In this document: piece by piece, positions 52,716 to 61,809 of the stretch
Layout: each line of letters begins with the position of its first letter
Position numbering within the stretch: position 1 is the stretch's first letter
Assembly (NCBI RefSeq): GCF_016056295.1
Contig: NZ_JAECZB010000004.1
Location: 1-64,000, forward strand
DNA length: 64,000 bases
Source: Atlanticothrix silvestris CENA357
GTDB lineage: Bacteria; Cyanobacteriota; Cyanobacteriia; Cyanobacteriales; Nostocaceae
Direction of reading: 5' to 3'
Translations under genes and position numbers: made by a program
The notes under the pieces: generated by a model
The model's input: only the letters and a program-made list of their open reading frames with translations
The model's database searches: none
What the model was told of the DNA's origin: nothing

Positions 52716-53603
52716 CTAGGACGAACGCCAAAAAACACACTGTTTTTGATCTTCAGAAAGTTTTGTAGCAATAATTGCTAAATCCTCATTAGTCAAGGAA
52801 GATTCGTAATAAAAAGGGTGCTTTGGGGATCTACAACTGTAGTCAAAGAATATTGTGAATCTATCTGAAGCGATAGGTACAGTTCCCCGATGGAAAATAT
52901 TAGCAGTGTCAGCAATGATTACTGTACCAGAAGGGCCTATACAAGATTTCCAAGTTAGGGGTGATATAACTTGCTGCATAGTTTGGTTTTGAATGTATTC
53001 ATAGTTATATCTTAGAGAGCGAGCTACTGTTGAGGTAAAAGAGTATGGAATATATTGAAATGGGCCGCCATCATCATGCACATCATTTAAATAAACAATA
53101 ATTTTAAGTACTTTTCGGTCTTCTTTGTCTAAATGCCAAAGCCTTGATTTTTTTTGAATTCCATTGGCGATATCTCTACGAAAATAAGGGCCATGATACG
53201 CTACTGGCAGACCTAGATAATTTTCAGTAATATTGAGTAAACGTTGTTGAAGTCCCCAGCAAAAAATTTCTAAATGTTTCATAATTTGCTTAGGGGTAGC
53301 ATGAATGGTGAATTCATGCTGACTTCCAGAAATGCTTTGGGGAATTTCTGAGATCAAGCTTGACGCTGCTTGTAACATTTGTGGAGTAGAGGGAATTGAG
53401 AGTTCTGCTAATGAAGTTACAACAATTTTTTCACTTTTAAGAGTCTCAACTAAATTTAGATCAGTGTTTGAAAGTTTAGGTAAATTATCTAGATGTTTTT
53501 GTATTAATGCTTGATAAGTAAGGTTAGATAAATGGCTCACTAAAGGGGTTTGATAAATGTTTTGTAAAATTCGATTGTTAATTTTTTGGATAGTTTTTTT
53601 CAT
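52716..53603 (-). CDS. PhyH-like 2OG/Fe(II) oxygenase
   Basis: 295 residues from the ATG at MKKTIQKINNRI, preceded by GAGGAAAG; a longer frame of 25 codons lacks this. Likely Fe ligands are the H-x-D in LWHLDKEDRKVLKI and the distal His in NIFHRGTVPIASDRF, whose Arg would bind 2-oxoglutarate. The loop YLNDVHDDGGPFQYIPYSFT is typical of phytanoyl-CoA dioxygenase-like proteins. Substrate unknown; no biosynthetic neighbours. Confidence 0.65.
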   Translation of the reverse strand: MKKTIQKINNRILQNIYQTPLVSHLSNLTYQALIQKHLDNLPKLSNTDLNLVETLKSEKIVVTSLAELSIPSTPQMLQAASSLISEIPQSISGSQHEFTIHATPKQIMKHLEIFCWGLQQRLLNITENYLGLPVAYHGPYFRRDIANGIQKKSRLWHLDKEDRKVLKIIVYLNDVHDDGGPFQYIPYSFTSTVARSLRYNYEYIQNQTMQQVISPLTWKSCIGPSGTVIIADTANIFHRGTVPIASDRFTIFFDYSCRSPKHPFYYESSLTNEDLAIIATKLSEDQKQCVFWRSS

Positions 53604-53959
53604 CTTTCCTCTATTTTTTTTAGATGAGTTCAATTCAGTCGAATTTGATTTCAAAACTATTCTTGTTTGGTCAAACAAAAATTAAAAATTTATAAGATTT
53701 AAGCTATAAATTGCAGGTGTTTGTAAGTTTTAATTTCCCAAATTCTTTAGTGTTATAACTTCTGTCTTCAGATAGATAAGAAACATACTTAATCGGAGTA
53801 GAAGTAGCGAATATCACATAAATTTTTATTTAATGGCTGAAAGCCTTGCTACCAAAGAATTACAAAAATGGAATTGCTTGGATAAAAGAAATTTATTTAT
53901 TGAGACAGAAAAAAGTTTGTCTAAAATCGATTGAGCCAGAATAGCAACATAAAAAAGCG

Positions 53960-54029
53960 CCACCTAATAATACCCCTCTTCCAAAAATAGAAATATTCGT
54001 TAAAAGAAGGGGATTAAGATATTAGGTGG
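53960..54029. repeat. Imperfect inverted repeat
   Basis: CCACCTAATA/TATTAGGTGG outer arms and ACCCCT/AGGGGA inner arms in a 600-base gap between two minus-strand genes. Possibly a MITE or a terminator. Confidence 0.5.
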
Positions 54030-54090
54030 GCTCACGATTGGCTTTGAAGTTTAATATTCAAAAATAGAATTAATCGCAGACTCGATTAAC

Positions 54091-54174
54091 TTATTTGTTT
54101 TTGTTTTTGTGGCTTTGCCGTACTGCCTCAGCATGTTGTTCTGGTGTACCACCACGAGTACCCTTTTGTTCTAG
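54091..54174 (-). pseudogene. Remnant of KGG-type stress protein
   Basis: A startless 27-codon stretch reading EQKGTRGGTPEQHAEAVRQS then HKNKNK and stop. RGGTPEQHAEA is the hallmark of small KGG/con-10-like stress proteins. Its 5' end is gone (in-frame TAA directly before). Confidence 0.5.
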
Positions 54175-54281
54175 TTATGAAATCAAGCGATAACAGATAA
54201 GAAATCCCCTAATTCAACAGAATTTTAGGGGAAAATAGTTAACAATATAGCTATTTATCTATAAACAGTTTATTCTAGGCT

Positions 54282-55274
54282 CTAGATTTTTTGGTGTTTA
54301 TTTTTTACAAAAAGCTGAGTCAGTACACTCTCCACAAAAGCCCGAAAATTGAGGTAAATCTGGGAGTTAAATTGCCAAGGTAAAATATTTAACAGCAAAT
54401 CTTGAATTTGTTGTAGAGGAACTAATCTATGACGATTTGCCCACTTGTAGCCAATAGTCATAAATTTAGCATTTTCGGCTAAACCCCATTTTTGTTGAAA
54501 GTAATTTAGAGAAGCTTTATTCCAAGCATCACTCCAACGTAACCAAAAATATGGTAAGTCGTACCATACCAAGGGCACTGGAAGTACGTAAATCACAGTA
54601 CTAGCTGGCTCTAGATAAATAGTCCCACCCATTGCACGGACTGTTAAGCAAAAATCAGTTTCTTCTGCAAGACTCATTAATTTTTCGTCGAAGTCACCTA
54701 ACTGCTTAAAAATAGCAGTACGTATCAAAACACAATGAAATTCTATCAACTGTGTTGGTTCTCTTAGCAGTTGAGATTTTACTGAAGGTAACTGATTCTT
54801 GGCAAAGTACCGTTGCTCACGTAAATCTAGTTTTCCTTCTTGCTCTTGAAATTCACAAAAGCCACCTGCCATGTGGATATTTTGAGTTTCTAGATTTTCT
54901 GACACTCCATCTAAGTAGAGTGGCCCTACAACCGATGCATCTGTTTCATCAGCACATTCTACAAGCTTGTTTAACCAACCAGGTGTGACTTGGACATCGT
55001 TATCAATAAAAACAACGTATTTAGTATCAATGTATGACAATGCTAAGTTACGTGCTTGATTAGGAGATAAATAGTTTTCTGTACGGATTAAGTGAAAAGC
55101 TTTTGCGGATGATTGTGCTTCTAGGTAACGCTTAACTGGACGGGGAGAATTGCCATCTATATAAATTAATTTAAAGGGAATATCAGTATGTGCATAAATA
55201 CCTTCTAATGAAAATTGCGTATAACTGAATCGCTCTCTTGGTACAACAACAACTGTAACTTGGGGTTCCGACAT
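54282..55274 (-). CDS. Family 2 glycosyltransferase
   Basis: 330 residues. GT-A domain: VTVVVVPRERFSYTQFSLEG, IYIDGNSP, NQARNLALSYIDTKYVVFIDNDVQVTP (D-x-D as DND) and LAEETDFCLTVRAMGG. The C-terminal part has an aromatic LVWYDLPYFWLRWSDAW stretch that may touch a membrane. Sugar donor and acceptor unknown. No other polysaccharide genes are next to it. Confidence 0.85.
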   Translation of the reverse strand: MSEPQVTVVVVPRERFSYTQFSLEGIYAHTDIPFKLIYIDGNSPRPVKRYLEAQSSAKAFHLIRTENYLSPNQARNLALSYIDTKYVVFIDNDVQVTPGWLNKLVECADETDASVVGPLYLDGVSENLETQNIHMAGGFCEFQEQEGKLDLREQRYFAKNQLPSVKSQLLREPTQLIEFHCVLIRTAIFKQLGDFDEKLMSLAEETDFCLTVRAMGGTIYLEPASTVIYVLPVPLVWYDLPYFWLRWSDAWNKASLNYFQQKWGLAENAKFMTIGYKWANRHRLVPLQQIQDLLLNILPWQFNSQIYLNFRAFVESVLTQLFVKNKHQKI

Positions 55275-55399
55275 ATTATTTAAGTATTTTTTGCATAACT
55301 TGGTGCGGTTCTCCGAGTATATGCTTATAGAAGAAAATGAATATAAATTTGGTATGTATTTTCACTCAGTTTAATTTAAAAAAGTATGTTTTTTTCTAA

Positions 55400-55795
55400 G
55401 TGAAAACTTTAAAAATCAGTCCTAATTATGAAGTTATCTATGGTGAATTAGTTATTAAAAATGTTATTACCTATAAATTGAAGGCGAGTTTTATAACTCA
55501 AAGTATTGTTATATTTGGATTAACAGGACTATCTGTAGTCAGTTGCAATACTCACTTGCCAGCAGGTGCTACTAAAAACCAAGTTTTAACAGCAATGGAA
55601 GGTCATGTTTTAACGATAGTAGAATTATTGGACGCTATCAACGCCAACGTTGAAATCGCAAAAAGCACCTTAAACAAGGTGCTTTTAAAATTTATGAAAT
55701 TTAGTTTTTCAGCAAATTACTTAATGTTAGCGGTCGTAGTTGTTAGCTCTAGGACTGCGAGCCCCAACAACAGATCCTATCAAGGAAGCGGCTAA
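55400..55795 (+). CDS. Doubtful lipoprotein-like frame
   Basis: 131 codons from GTG. Residues 30-50 (FITQSIVIFGLTGLSVVSC) look like a lipoprotein signal. But the frame runs through the terminator hairpin at 55661-55686 and 69 bases into the convergent gene, with no ribosome-binding site. May be a chance or decayed frame. Confidence 0.25.
   Translation: MKTLKISPNYEVIYGELVIKNVITYKLKASFITQSIVIFGLTGLSVVSCNTHLPAGATKNQVLTAMEGHVLTIVELLDAINANVEIAKSTLNKVLLKFMKFSFSANYLMLAVVVVSSRTASPNNRSYQGSG
55661..55686 (-). terminator. Intrinsic terminator, 11-bp stem
   Basis: AAAAGCACCTT/AAGGTGCTTTT with an AAAC loop, 41 bases after the stop of the 211-residue membrane protein on the minus strand. On that strand it ends TTTTTGCGATTT. 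A typical terminator. Confidence 0.7.
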
Positions 55796-56362
55796 ACCCA
55801 GCAAAGAACCAATCACAAACCACCATAAACCTCTTGAGGTTGCAGCAGCGATATCACGAGCTTGCTCAGCAGTAACAGTAGGTACATTTTGCGGTAGGAC
55901 AGTACCTGGTTGTTGTTGTACTTGATTGATAACTCCTGCGGCATTGGAAGCAGCAACACCAAAAGCACCAGATACACCGCTTGCCAATAGCCAAGAACTA
56001 AGGGCTAAAGTAGTAGCCCAAAAGATTGCACCGTTAAGCAACGCTGTGTTGCGATTCATTGGCCCACAAGCACGGGTTGTCACCCAACCCCCAATAAATA
56101 AGGAAATTAACAAAGCGATTGTTGACCAAATTCCCACATTACCTGCGATATCTGGTGTAATTGTTCTAGGCGCTCCTGAGCCTGCAATACTGCCTGCTCC
56201 AATTGCGCCAAATAAGGAACTCAAAATCAACTGAGTGGCTAAGGCAACCAATACACCAGAAATTATGGGACCCCAGCGAACACGATCATGATATTCTGCT
56301 ACTCTACCTGCTGCTACAGGCTCATTAATAACATCATCACCTACACGATTTACGTATGACAT
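55727..56362 (-). CDS. Conserved membrane protein, TIGR04086-like
   Basis: 211 residues with four membrane segments (about 28-55, 75-98, 108-135, 180-202). The opening VRWGPIISGVLVALATQLILSSL and GGWVTTRACGPMNRNTALLNG are typical of a widespread small envelope-protein family of unknown function in cyanobacteria. C-terminus is Arg/Ser-rich. TIGR04086 relation is tentative. Confidence 0.65.
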   Translation of the reverse strand: MSYVNRVGDDVINEPVAAGRVAEYHDRVRWGPIISGVLVALATQLILSSLFGAIGAGSIAGSGAPRTITPDIAGNVGIWSTIALLISLFIGGWVTTRACGPMNRNTALLNGAIFWATTLALSSWLLASGVSGAFGVAASNAAGVINQVQQQPGTVLPQNVPTVTAEQARDIAAATSRGLWWFVIGSLLGLAASLIGSVVGARSPRANNYDR

Positions 56363-56732
56363 AGCTTATTTTCTCCTCTCCATTGCTGTTTCAGCAAAGT
56401 TATTTAACAGATATATTTTTTGACTCTATGCTTAAAATTAAATTGCTTATTACGGATTTCAGTATCTATCAATGGAAAGATCTAGACACTCTATCGAGAG
56501 TAAGAATAAAGACTTAAATTTACAACTTTTAATTTAATTTAATTTATTTCTTATTTATTTTTTTAGTTTTATTTCTCTTAATTGTGATTTTAAATATATC
56601 TATAAACTTCATAAATATTTTTTCTTTTCAATTTAGATTGAAGCCTTGGCAATGGGTAATTATGACAACTTCATTACCCATTAACCATTATCAAAAAATT
56701 TAAAGCAAATCTATGAGCATGAAATGAAAATA
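56363..56732. other. Intergenic gap, nothing recognised
   Basis: Very AT-rich, with TTTATTT runs and TAATGGGTAAT/ATTACCCATTA arms near 56650-56685 that may form a terminator. No gene. Confidence 0.45.
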
Positions 56733-57059
56733 CTAACGCATTTTCACCGCAGTACCTGTAGCGGTAATTAACATCAGAACTCCTGACTGGTCAACATTGA
56801 TTGTGCCAGTATCAATTTCAATTCCAATTACAGCGTTAGCACCTAAACGCTGTGCCCGTTGTTCTAATTCTGCTAAGGCTTTCTGTTGGCCCTGCTCAAA
56901 TAGGCGCTCATAGCTACCGGTGCGCCCACCAATAACATCCCGGATACCAGCTAAAAAATCCCGCAGAAAATTGCTACCATAGACGACTTCCGCCGTCACA
57001 ATGCCTAAATATGACTCAATAACTGCACCTTGAATGACATCAGTTGTAGTTAAAATCAT
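56733..57059 (-). CDS. YbjQ/UPF0145-family protein
   Basis: 108 residues, full family length. TTTDVIQGAVIESYLGIVTAE, VYGSNFLRDFLAGIRDVIGG, LGANAVIGIEIDTG and LMLITATGTAV are the family marks. Proteins of this family form a pentameric beta barrel; their role is unsettled. Confidence 0.92.
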   Translation of the reverse strand: MILTTTDVIQGAVIESYLGIVTAEVVYGSNFLRDFLAGIRDVIGGRTGSYERLFEQGQQKALAELEQRAQRLGANAVIGIEIDTGTINVDQSGVLMLITATGTAVKMR

Positions 57060-57161
57060 CGATTAGCCTCGTAAATAGTACATCAAATTCAAAAATGTTG
57101 AATTCTCTCACCTTCAACAATAATAACCATGAATAAATTTACATGCTGAGGTGCTAATATT

Positions 57162-57218
57162 TCAATAATTTATCTCATAGGCGCTTAATGCGATCGCGCA
57201 ATTTTGCGGCTTCTTTCA
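57162..57218 (-). pseudogene. Duplicated 3' end of uvrB (UVR motif remnant)
   Basis: About 57 bases match the 3' end of uvrB at 59824-59876. It reads [14 protein letters not shown] then stop, the core of the UVR domain at the UvrB C-terminus ([13 protein letters not shown] there). It has a clear relation to the uvrB copy downstream and is surely non-functional on its own. Confidence 0.65.
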
Positions 57219-57323
57219 TCTAAATAAAAATAAAATCGTGTTATCAATTACCTATTTTTGAAGTACTTGTGAGCAGTCTGAAAAGCCTAACGCTCCTAAT
57301 CGGCTGCTGCCGTTTTACCGCGT

Positions 57324-57932
57324 CTACGCATCTTCATCGGTGGTTTCAGTTTCAAACTGCACTTGTCGGTACAAATCTGCAATAGCTATTTCTACATCTA
57401 CCGATTCCAGTGGCAATATTTCATCGAAATTATACTCCGACAGCACCCATTTTTCCTGTTCGTTGCGCCGAAATACTTCCACTCCCGGTTGATCTACTTG
57501 TACTAAGACATATTCTTGCAAGGTTAGAGATTGGCGATATCTAGCAAACTTTTTCCCCCTATCGGCTGCTTCAGTTGAAGGTGATAACACTTCAATAATT
57601 AAGCAGGGAAATTGTACTAGTTGTAGATCGGTATCACGATCGTCGCAAGTCACCACCACATCTGGATAAAAATACTTTTGCCCCGGTTCTACCTGAACCT
57701 TCACATCTACAATGTATACTTCACTGGAGCGTAGGCGTAGCCCGTCGTAGACATCGCCCAAGGCATCATCTAGAAGTTTAAAGAAATTTCCAGAAACCCG
57801 ATTATGGTTGCGTGTAGCACCACTCATCATCACAACTTCGCCATCCCAATACTCGTAGCGTTCCTCTTGTGTAGGTTCCCAAACCAGATATTCTTCTGCA
57901 CTCATCAAAATGTTGTCGGGTAAAGCAACCAT
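57324..57932 (-). CDS. Uma2-family restriction-like nuclease 1
   Basis: 202 residues. Uma2 (DUF820) motifs: YEYWDGEVVMMSGATRNHN, YFYPDVVVTCD, FPCLIIEVLSPSTEAADRGKKF, YRQSLTLQEYVLVQ. This is a PD-(D/E)XK fold with Asp and Glu-x-Leu active positions, abundant in cyanobacteria, often of unknown role. Residues 59-68 (GDVYDGLRLR) are encoded by the same interspersed repeat found at 58490 and 59250. The frame is intact. Confidence 0.88.
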   Translation of the reverse strand: MVALPDNILMSAEEYLVWEPTQEERYEYWDGEVVMMSGATRNHNRVSGNFFKLLDDALGDVYDGLRLRSSEVYIVDVKVQVEPGQKYFYPDVVVTCDDRDTDLQLVQFPCLIIEVLSPSTEAADRGKKFARYRQSLTLQEYVLVQVDQPGVEVFRRNEQEKWVLSEYNFDEILPLESVDVEIAIADLYRQVQFETETTDEDA

Positions 57933-58047
57933 CGTAGCGATCGGGGAATGAGTTACTTTTCTAGGATAGCGAAAAAAGAGCCTTCTCTTTTGGTATGACT
58001 ATTCCCACATCCTCTGAACAAAATAAGCATCGAATTTTTTATCCATG

Positions 58048-58176
58048 CTAATAATAATTGATGCTGAGATAAACAATATCTGCGGTATTGATCATTATTT
58101 TCAGATTATCTGGAAGGCTGGAGTCATTTTCAGTTAGCCAGATAGAGGCATGAGTATCTAAAAGGAAAGCACTCAT
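58048..58176 (-). pseudogene. Truncated VapC-like PIN toxin
   Basis: ATG at 58176 opens MSAFLLDTHASIWLTENDSS, the N-terminus of a VapC toxin with Asp7 of the PIN domain, and goes on to VYLSINYY before a stop at codon 43. The rest of the domain is missing. Its ATG overlaps the stop of a preceding antitoxin fragment. Confidence 0.65.
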
Positions 58177-58233
58177 TCCATATATTCCTGAAAGACTTCG
58201 AGAGGTTCATCAAAGTCATTAGGTAAAGGTAAC
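58173..58233 (-). pseudogene. 3' fragment of VapB-like antitoxin
   Basis: Reads LPLPNDFDEPLEVFQEYME then stop, a typical antitoxin C-terminus coupled (ATGA) to the vapC remnant. The frame is cut at 58233 exactly where an inverted-repeat element begins. Confidence 0.6.
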
Positions 58234-58324
58234 AGGACTTACGCAAAAATTACCAAAAAGCTTAATCTATCGAACCGCCAAGACACCAAGAACGCCAAGA
58301 ATTCGTAGAGTATGCGTAAGTTCT
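58234..58324. mobile_element. 91-bp MITE-like element
   Basis: Ends AGGACTTACGCA and TGCGTAAGTTCT (11 of 12 complementary). Inside is an AACCGCCAAGACACCAAGAA segment, the same repeat family as the one inside sufD. It interrupts the antitoxin fragment. The TGCGTAAGTCCT end also closes the repeat island at 26590. Confidence 0.65.
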
Positions 58325-58452
58325 CAGAATCGCTATTCAGCAGATTATTGATCGTCTTTGAGCGACAGAATAAGGCTCCATTCAACCAAATGATCATCAG
58401 TGACAGTGGCTTTCTCACATCGACTACAACCTAGCATTGATTTGACGCTGAC

Positions 58453-58558
58453 GATCGCCTCCTAGATTTTTCGCAATAACTCCCGAATAGCGATGTCTAC
58501 GACGGGCTACGCCTACGCACAATCACCAAAAGCTAAAGTTGAAATTGTCACATCTTCT
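58453..58558 (-). pseudogene. Duplicated 3' end of Uma2 gene
   Basis: About 105 bases nearly identical to 59212-59317. It encodes EDVTISTLAFGDCA and stop, the end of the downstream Uma2 protein (DVTISPLAFGDCA). The copy includes the GCGATGTCTACGACGGGCTA repeat. Clear partial duplication. Confidence 0.7.
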
Positions 58559-58638
58559 GTTATGCCGCCGCGATCGCCGCAATATGCCACAATAGCAAGT
58601 AAAACAGTAAGAGTCGTTCTCACTAACCATCATCCCCT

Positions 58639-58854
58639 ATGCAAGTCAAAGATATGACCATCGAAGAACTCAAACTTCTGATTCAAGAAACTGTTGCCGA
58701 AACGATTCAATCTCTAATGCTTGATCCTGATGAAGGCAAACAAATAAAGCCAGAAGTGAAACAGCAACTACTCGACTCTCTACAACGTACTCAATCTGGA
58801 GAACGTGGAATCCCTGCTGAGGAAGTAGCAAAAAACCTGGGATTGTCCTGGTAA
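58639..58854 (+). CDS. RelB-like antitoxin
   Basis: 71 residues, MQVKDMTIEELKLLIQETVAE, then KPEVKQQLLDSLQRTQSGERGIPAEEVAKNLGLSW. This is a small cyanobacterial antitoxin of the kind found before RelE/ParE toxins. The frame is intact. Its TAA overlaps the toxin ATG by one base. The toxin is broken, so the antitoxin may be an orphan. Confidence 0.75.
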   Translation: MQVKDMTIEELKLLIQETVAETIQSLMLDPDEGKQIKPEVKQQLLDSLQRTQSGERGIPAEEVAKNLGLSW

Positions 58855-59114
58855 TGAGCTACGAGATCGAATTTAAATCAGAGGCGACTATCGGGTTTGA
58901 AACTCTCGCCTCAACTATTCAAGAGCGCATCCTGCGTAAAATTCGCTGGTTGTCTGAGAACTTTGAGGACTTAACCCCTCAACCTTTGAGTGCTGATTTA
59001 AGCGGTTTGTTCAAACTCAGAATTGGTGACTAACGGGTTATTTATTCCTTTGATACTGAAGCACAACTCATCACAATTTATAAAGTTGGGCATCGCCGTG
59101 ATATTTACAATTAA
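58854..59114 (+). pseudogene. RelE/ParE-type toxin with in-frame stop
   Basis: 87 codons interrupted only by a TAA at codon 60 (59031-59033). Reading on through it gives LFKLRIGD-stop-RVIYSFDTEAQLITIYKVGHRRDIYN: the conserved GDYRVIY of RelE/ParE toxins with its Tyr codon changed to TAA. The upstream half has IQERILRKIRWLSENF, also family-typical. One base change (TAT or TAC to TAA) explains it. The toxin is expected to be inactive. Confidence 0.75.
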
Positions 59115-59162
59115 CAATCGGTCAACAGTGTCTCATAAATTACACTCCAATTGAAGACTAAG

Positions 59163-59211
59163 TAGATTCACGTCAACGTCCCGGCATTTTACTCGTAGAT
59201 GCTTTGTGGCG
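59163..59211. repeat. Degenerate copy of uma2/uvrB junction
   Basis: TAGATTCACGTCAACGTC and CTCGTAGATGCTTTG resemble 59802-59843, where Uma2 begins and uvrB ends. Together with the other fragments it shows repeated partial duplication of this locus. The neighbouring 59212-59317 block is the second copy of the 105-base repeat. Confidence 0.5.
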
Positions 59212-59270
59212 ATCGCCTCCTAGATTTTTCGCAATAATTCCTGAATTGCGATGTCTACGACGGGCTACGC

Positions 59271-59801
59271 CTACGCACAATCACCAAAAGCTAAAGGTGA
59301 AATTGTCACATCCTCTGCAAGTATGCTTTCACTGTGATATCCGTCTGGACTAGGGAGACAATACATATATAATTTGCGTCCATTGACATCTAAAATCCAG
59401 TACTCAATAATACCTGATTTAGCATAGATGTTCGCTTTTACTTCTCGATCATATTTGAGACTAGAATCAGCTATTTCAATCAGTAAAAATACTTCGGAAG
59501 CATTGGGATGATGGTCGTCATAATCTAATAAGTTGGGCTTTACTACTGAAATATCTGGTTCTGGTTCTGAGTAATCATCAAGTTGCACTGGTGATTGGAT
59601 TCTTAATAAAACTTTGTCACCCAGGCGTTGACGTAATAGCCGTTCTGTGCGGGTAATGGCTGATTCGTGAGCAGTTCCTTTTGCTGACATTCTAACGATT
59701 TGTCCGGCTATTAATTCTAAGCGTTCTTCAGGATGAAAAATTCCCGTTTCCGCCATTTGGTGATATTCTTTGACATTAATTAGGCGAATATTGGTGAGCA
59801 T
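59271..59801 (-). CDS. Uma2-family restriction-like nuclease 2
   Basis: 176 residues from ATG at MLTNIRLINVKEY (a GTG three codons earlier exists). Motifs: ERLELIAGQIVRMSAKGTAH, EPDISVVKP, EVFLLIEIADSSLKYDREVK, YAKSGIIEYWILDV. PD-(D/E)XK nuclease fold. The last two codons and stop lie in an interspersed repeat. It starts just 11 bases from the uvrB stop on the same strand, so they may be co-transcribed. Confidence 0.88.
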   Translation of the reverse strand: MLTNIRLINVKEYHQMAETGIFHPEERLELIAGQIVRMSAKGTAHESAITRTERLLRQRLGDKVLLRIQSPVQLDDYSEPEPDISVVKPNLLDYDDHHPNASEVFLLIEIADSSLKYDREVKANIYAKSGIIEYWILDVNGRKLYMYCLPSPDGYHSESILAEDVTISPLAFGDCA

Positions 59802-59811
59802 AAGATTCACG

Positions 59812-61809
59812 TTAACGTCCTAATAATTTATCTCGTAGATGTTTAATACGATCGCGCAATTTTGCGGCTTCTTCAAATTTTAGTTTTTTGGCAGATTCTT
59901 TCATCTGTTCTTCGAGCTTGGCAATTAAATCTGGAATCTGTTCTAACGGCAATTCATCTATATGTTCATCTACAACTTTTAAATCAGTTGCATTTAACCG
60001 CCGCGAAACGTCTAAAAACGACAAAATCGCATTACTTGATTTTCTGATAATTGGTTGTGGTGTAATTCCATGCAATTGGTTATATGCTCTTTGGATACCA
60101 CGCCGCCTGTCAGTTTCATCAATGGCTTTAATCATGCTGTCAGTGAGATTGTCAGCATACATAATTGCTTGTCCTCGGACGTGACGCGCGGCTCTACCAA
60201 TAGTTTGAATTAAGGAACGCTCGGCACGCAAAAATCCTTCTTTATCTGCATCTAAAATTGCTACTAAAGAAACTTCCGGCAAATCTAAACCTTCCCGTAG
60301 CAAATTCACCCCAACCAACACATCAAATTTGCCCTCGCGTAAATCTTGCAAAATTTCAATGCGCTCAATTGAATTTATCTCCGAATGCAGATATCGCACC
60401 CGAATACTATGGTCTTGCAGATATTCAGTTAAATCTTCCGCCATGCGCTTAGTTAATGTGGTAATTAGCACTCGTTCATGGAGGTCAACTCTGTCTTTGA
60501 TTTCTCCTAATAAATCATCAATTTGTCCTTCTGTAGGACGCACAGAAATTTCTGGATCAATGACTCCAGTGGGTCGAATGACTTGCTCAACTATATGATC
60601 TTCAGAAACTTCTAACTCCCAATTTCCTGGTGTAGCGGAAACAAAAATACACTGGTTCACCTTTTGCCAAAATTCTTCTGCTTGCAAAGGACGGTTATCA
60701 GCAGCACTGGGAAGCCGAAATCCATGCTCAATTAAAACTTTTTTCCTCGCTTGGTCGCCGTTGTACATGCCGCGAATTTGTGGCACAGTAACGTGAGATT
60801 CATCGATTACCAACAGCCAATCTTTAGGAAAATAATCAATTAAACACTCTGGTGGTTCCCCAGCTTTGCGTCCTGCTAGATGACGGGAATAATTTTCGAC
60901 ACCGTTGCAGTAACCAACCTCACGCAACATTTCTAAGTCATAGCGTGTTCGTTGATCTATGCGTTGCGCCTCTAATAATTTTCCAGCTTCCTCTAAATCG
61001 GCTTTTTGTTGTTTTAATTCTGCCGCAATGTCATCACAAGCTACCTCTAATCGTTCTTCTGGAGTGACGAAGTGACGCGCCGGATAGATATTTACTGCTT
61101 CTAAACTTTTGATAATTTCACCAGTCACCGGGTCAATATAACGAATCGCGTCAATTTCATCGCCAAAAAATTCCACACGAATAATTCTGTCTTCATAAGC
61201 TGGGCCAATTTCTAAGACATCACCCCGGACGCGAAACTTTCCTCGACCCATTTCTATATCGTTGCGGCTGTACTGCACTGATGCCAAATCGCGTAAAATC
61301 TGGCGTTGATTGACTTCCATACCTATTTGCAGGGGGATGGCAGCTTTAAGATATTCTGAAGGTATTCCCAAACCGTAAATGCAACTGATGGAAGCAACGA
61401 CAATCACATCACGACGCTCAAAAAGCGATCGCGTCGCTGAATGTCGCAACATATCGATTTCATCATTAATCGAAGCTGTTTTTTCAATATAAGTATCGCT
61501 AACCGGAATATACGCTTCTGGTTGATAGTAATCGTAATAACTGACAAAATACTCAACTGCGTTGTTGGGAAAGAAATCCCGCAACTCATTACACAACTGG
61601 GCTGCCAGAGTTTTGTTATGAGCTAAGACTAAGGTTGGCTTACCAATTTTCTCGATGACTGCGGCTACAGAAAACGTCTTACCTGTTCCCGTCGCTCCTA
61701 GTAAAGTTTGGTAGCGGCTGCCAGATTGGATACTAGTAGTAAGTTGAGCGATCGCTTGTGGTTGATCGCCTGTGGGAGCGAAGGGAGCTTGAAGATAAAA
61801 ATTTGTCAT
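59812..61809 (-). CDS. uvrB: Excinuclease ABC subunit B
   Basis: 665 residues, full length. Walker [17 protein letters not shown] near the N-terminus, the beta-hairpin [20 protein letters not shown], helicase motifs [41 protein letters not shown] and [11 protein letters not shown], then the C-terminal UVR domain ([19 protein letters not shown]) that binds UvrC. UvrB verifies damage in nucleotide excision repair. No LexA box could be identified with confidence upstream. Confidence 0.97.
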   Translation of the reverse strand: MTNFYLQAPFAPTGDQPQAIAQLTTSIQSGSRYQTLLGATGTGKTFSVAAVIEKIGKPTLVLAHNKTLAAQLCNELRDFFPNNAVEYFVSYYDYYQPEAYIPVSDTYIEKTASINDEIDMLRHSATRSLFERRDVIVVASISCIYGLGIPSEYLKAAIPLQIGMEVNQRQILRDLASVQYSRNDIEMGRGKFRVRGDVLEIGPAYEDRIIRVEFFGDEIDAIRYIDPVTGEIIKSLEAVNIYPARHFVTPEERLEVACDDIAAELKQQKADLEEAGKLLEAQRIDQRTRYDLEMLREVGYCNGVENYSRHLAGRKAGEPPECLIDYFPKDWLLVIDESHVTVPQIRGMYNGDQARKKVLIEHGFRLPSAADNRPLQAEEFWQKVNQCIFVSATPGNWELEVSEDHIVEQVIRPTGVIDPEISVRPTEGQIDDLLGEIKDRVDLHERVLITTLTKRMAEDLTEYLQDHSIRVRYLHSEINSIERIEILQDLREGKFDVLVGVNLLREGLDLPEVSLVAILDADKEGFLRAERSLIQTIGRAARHVRGQAIMYADNLTDSMIKAIDETDRRRGIQRAYNQLHGITPQPIIRKSSNAILSFLDVSRRLNATDLKVVDEHIDELPLEQIPDLIAKLEEQMKESAKKLKFEEAAKLRDRIKHLRDKLLGR

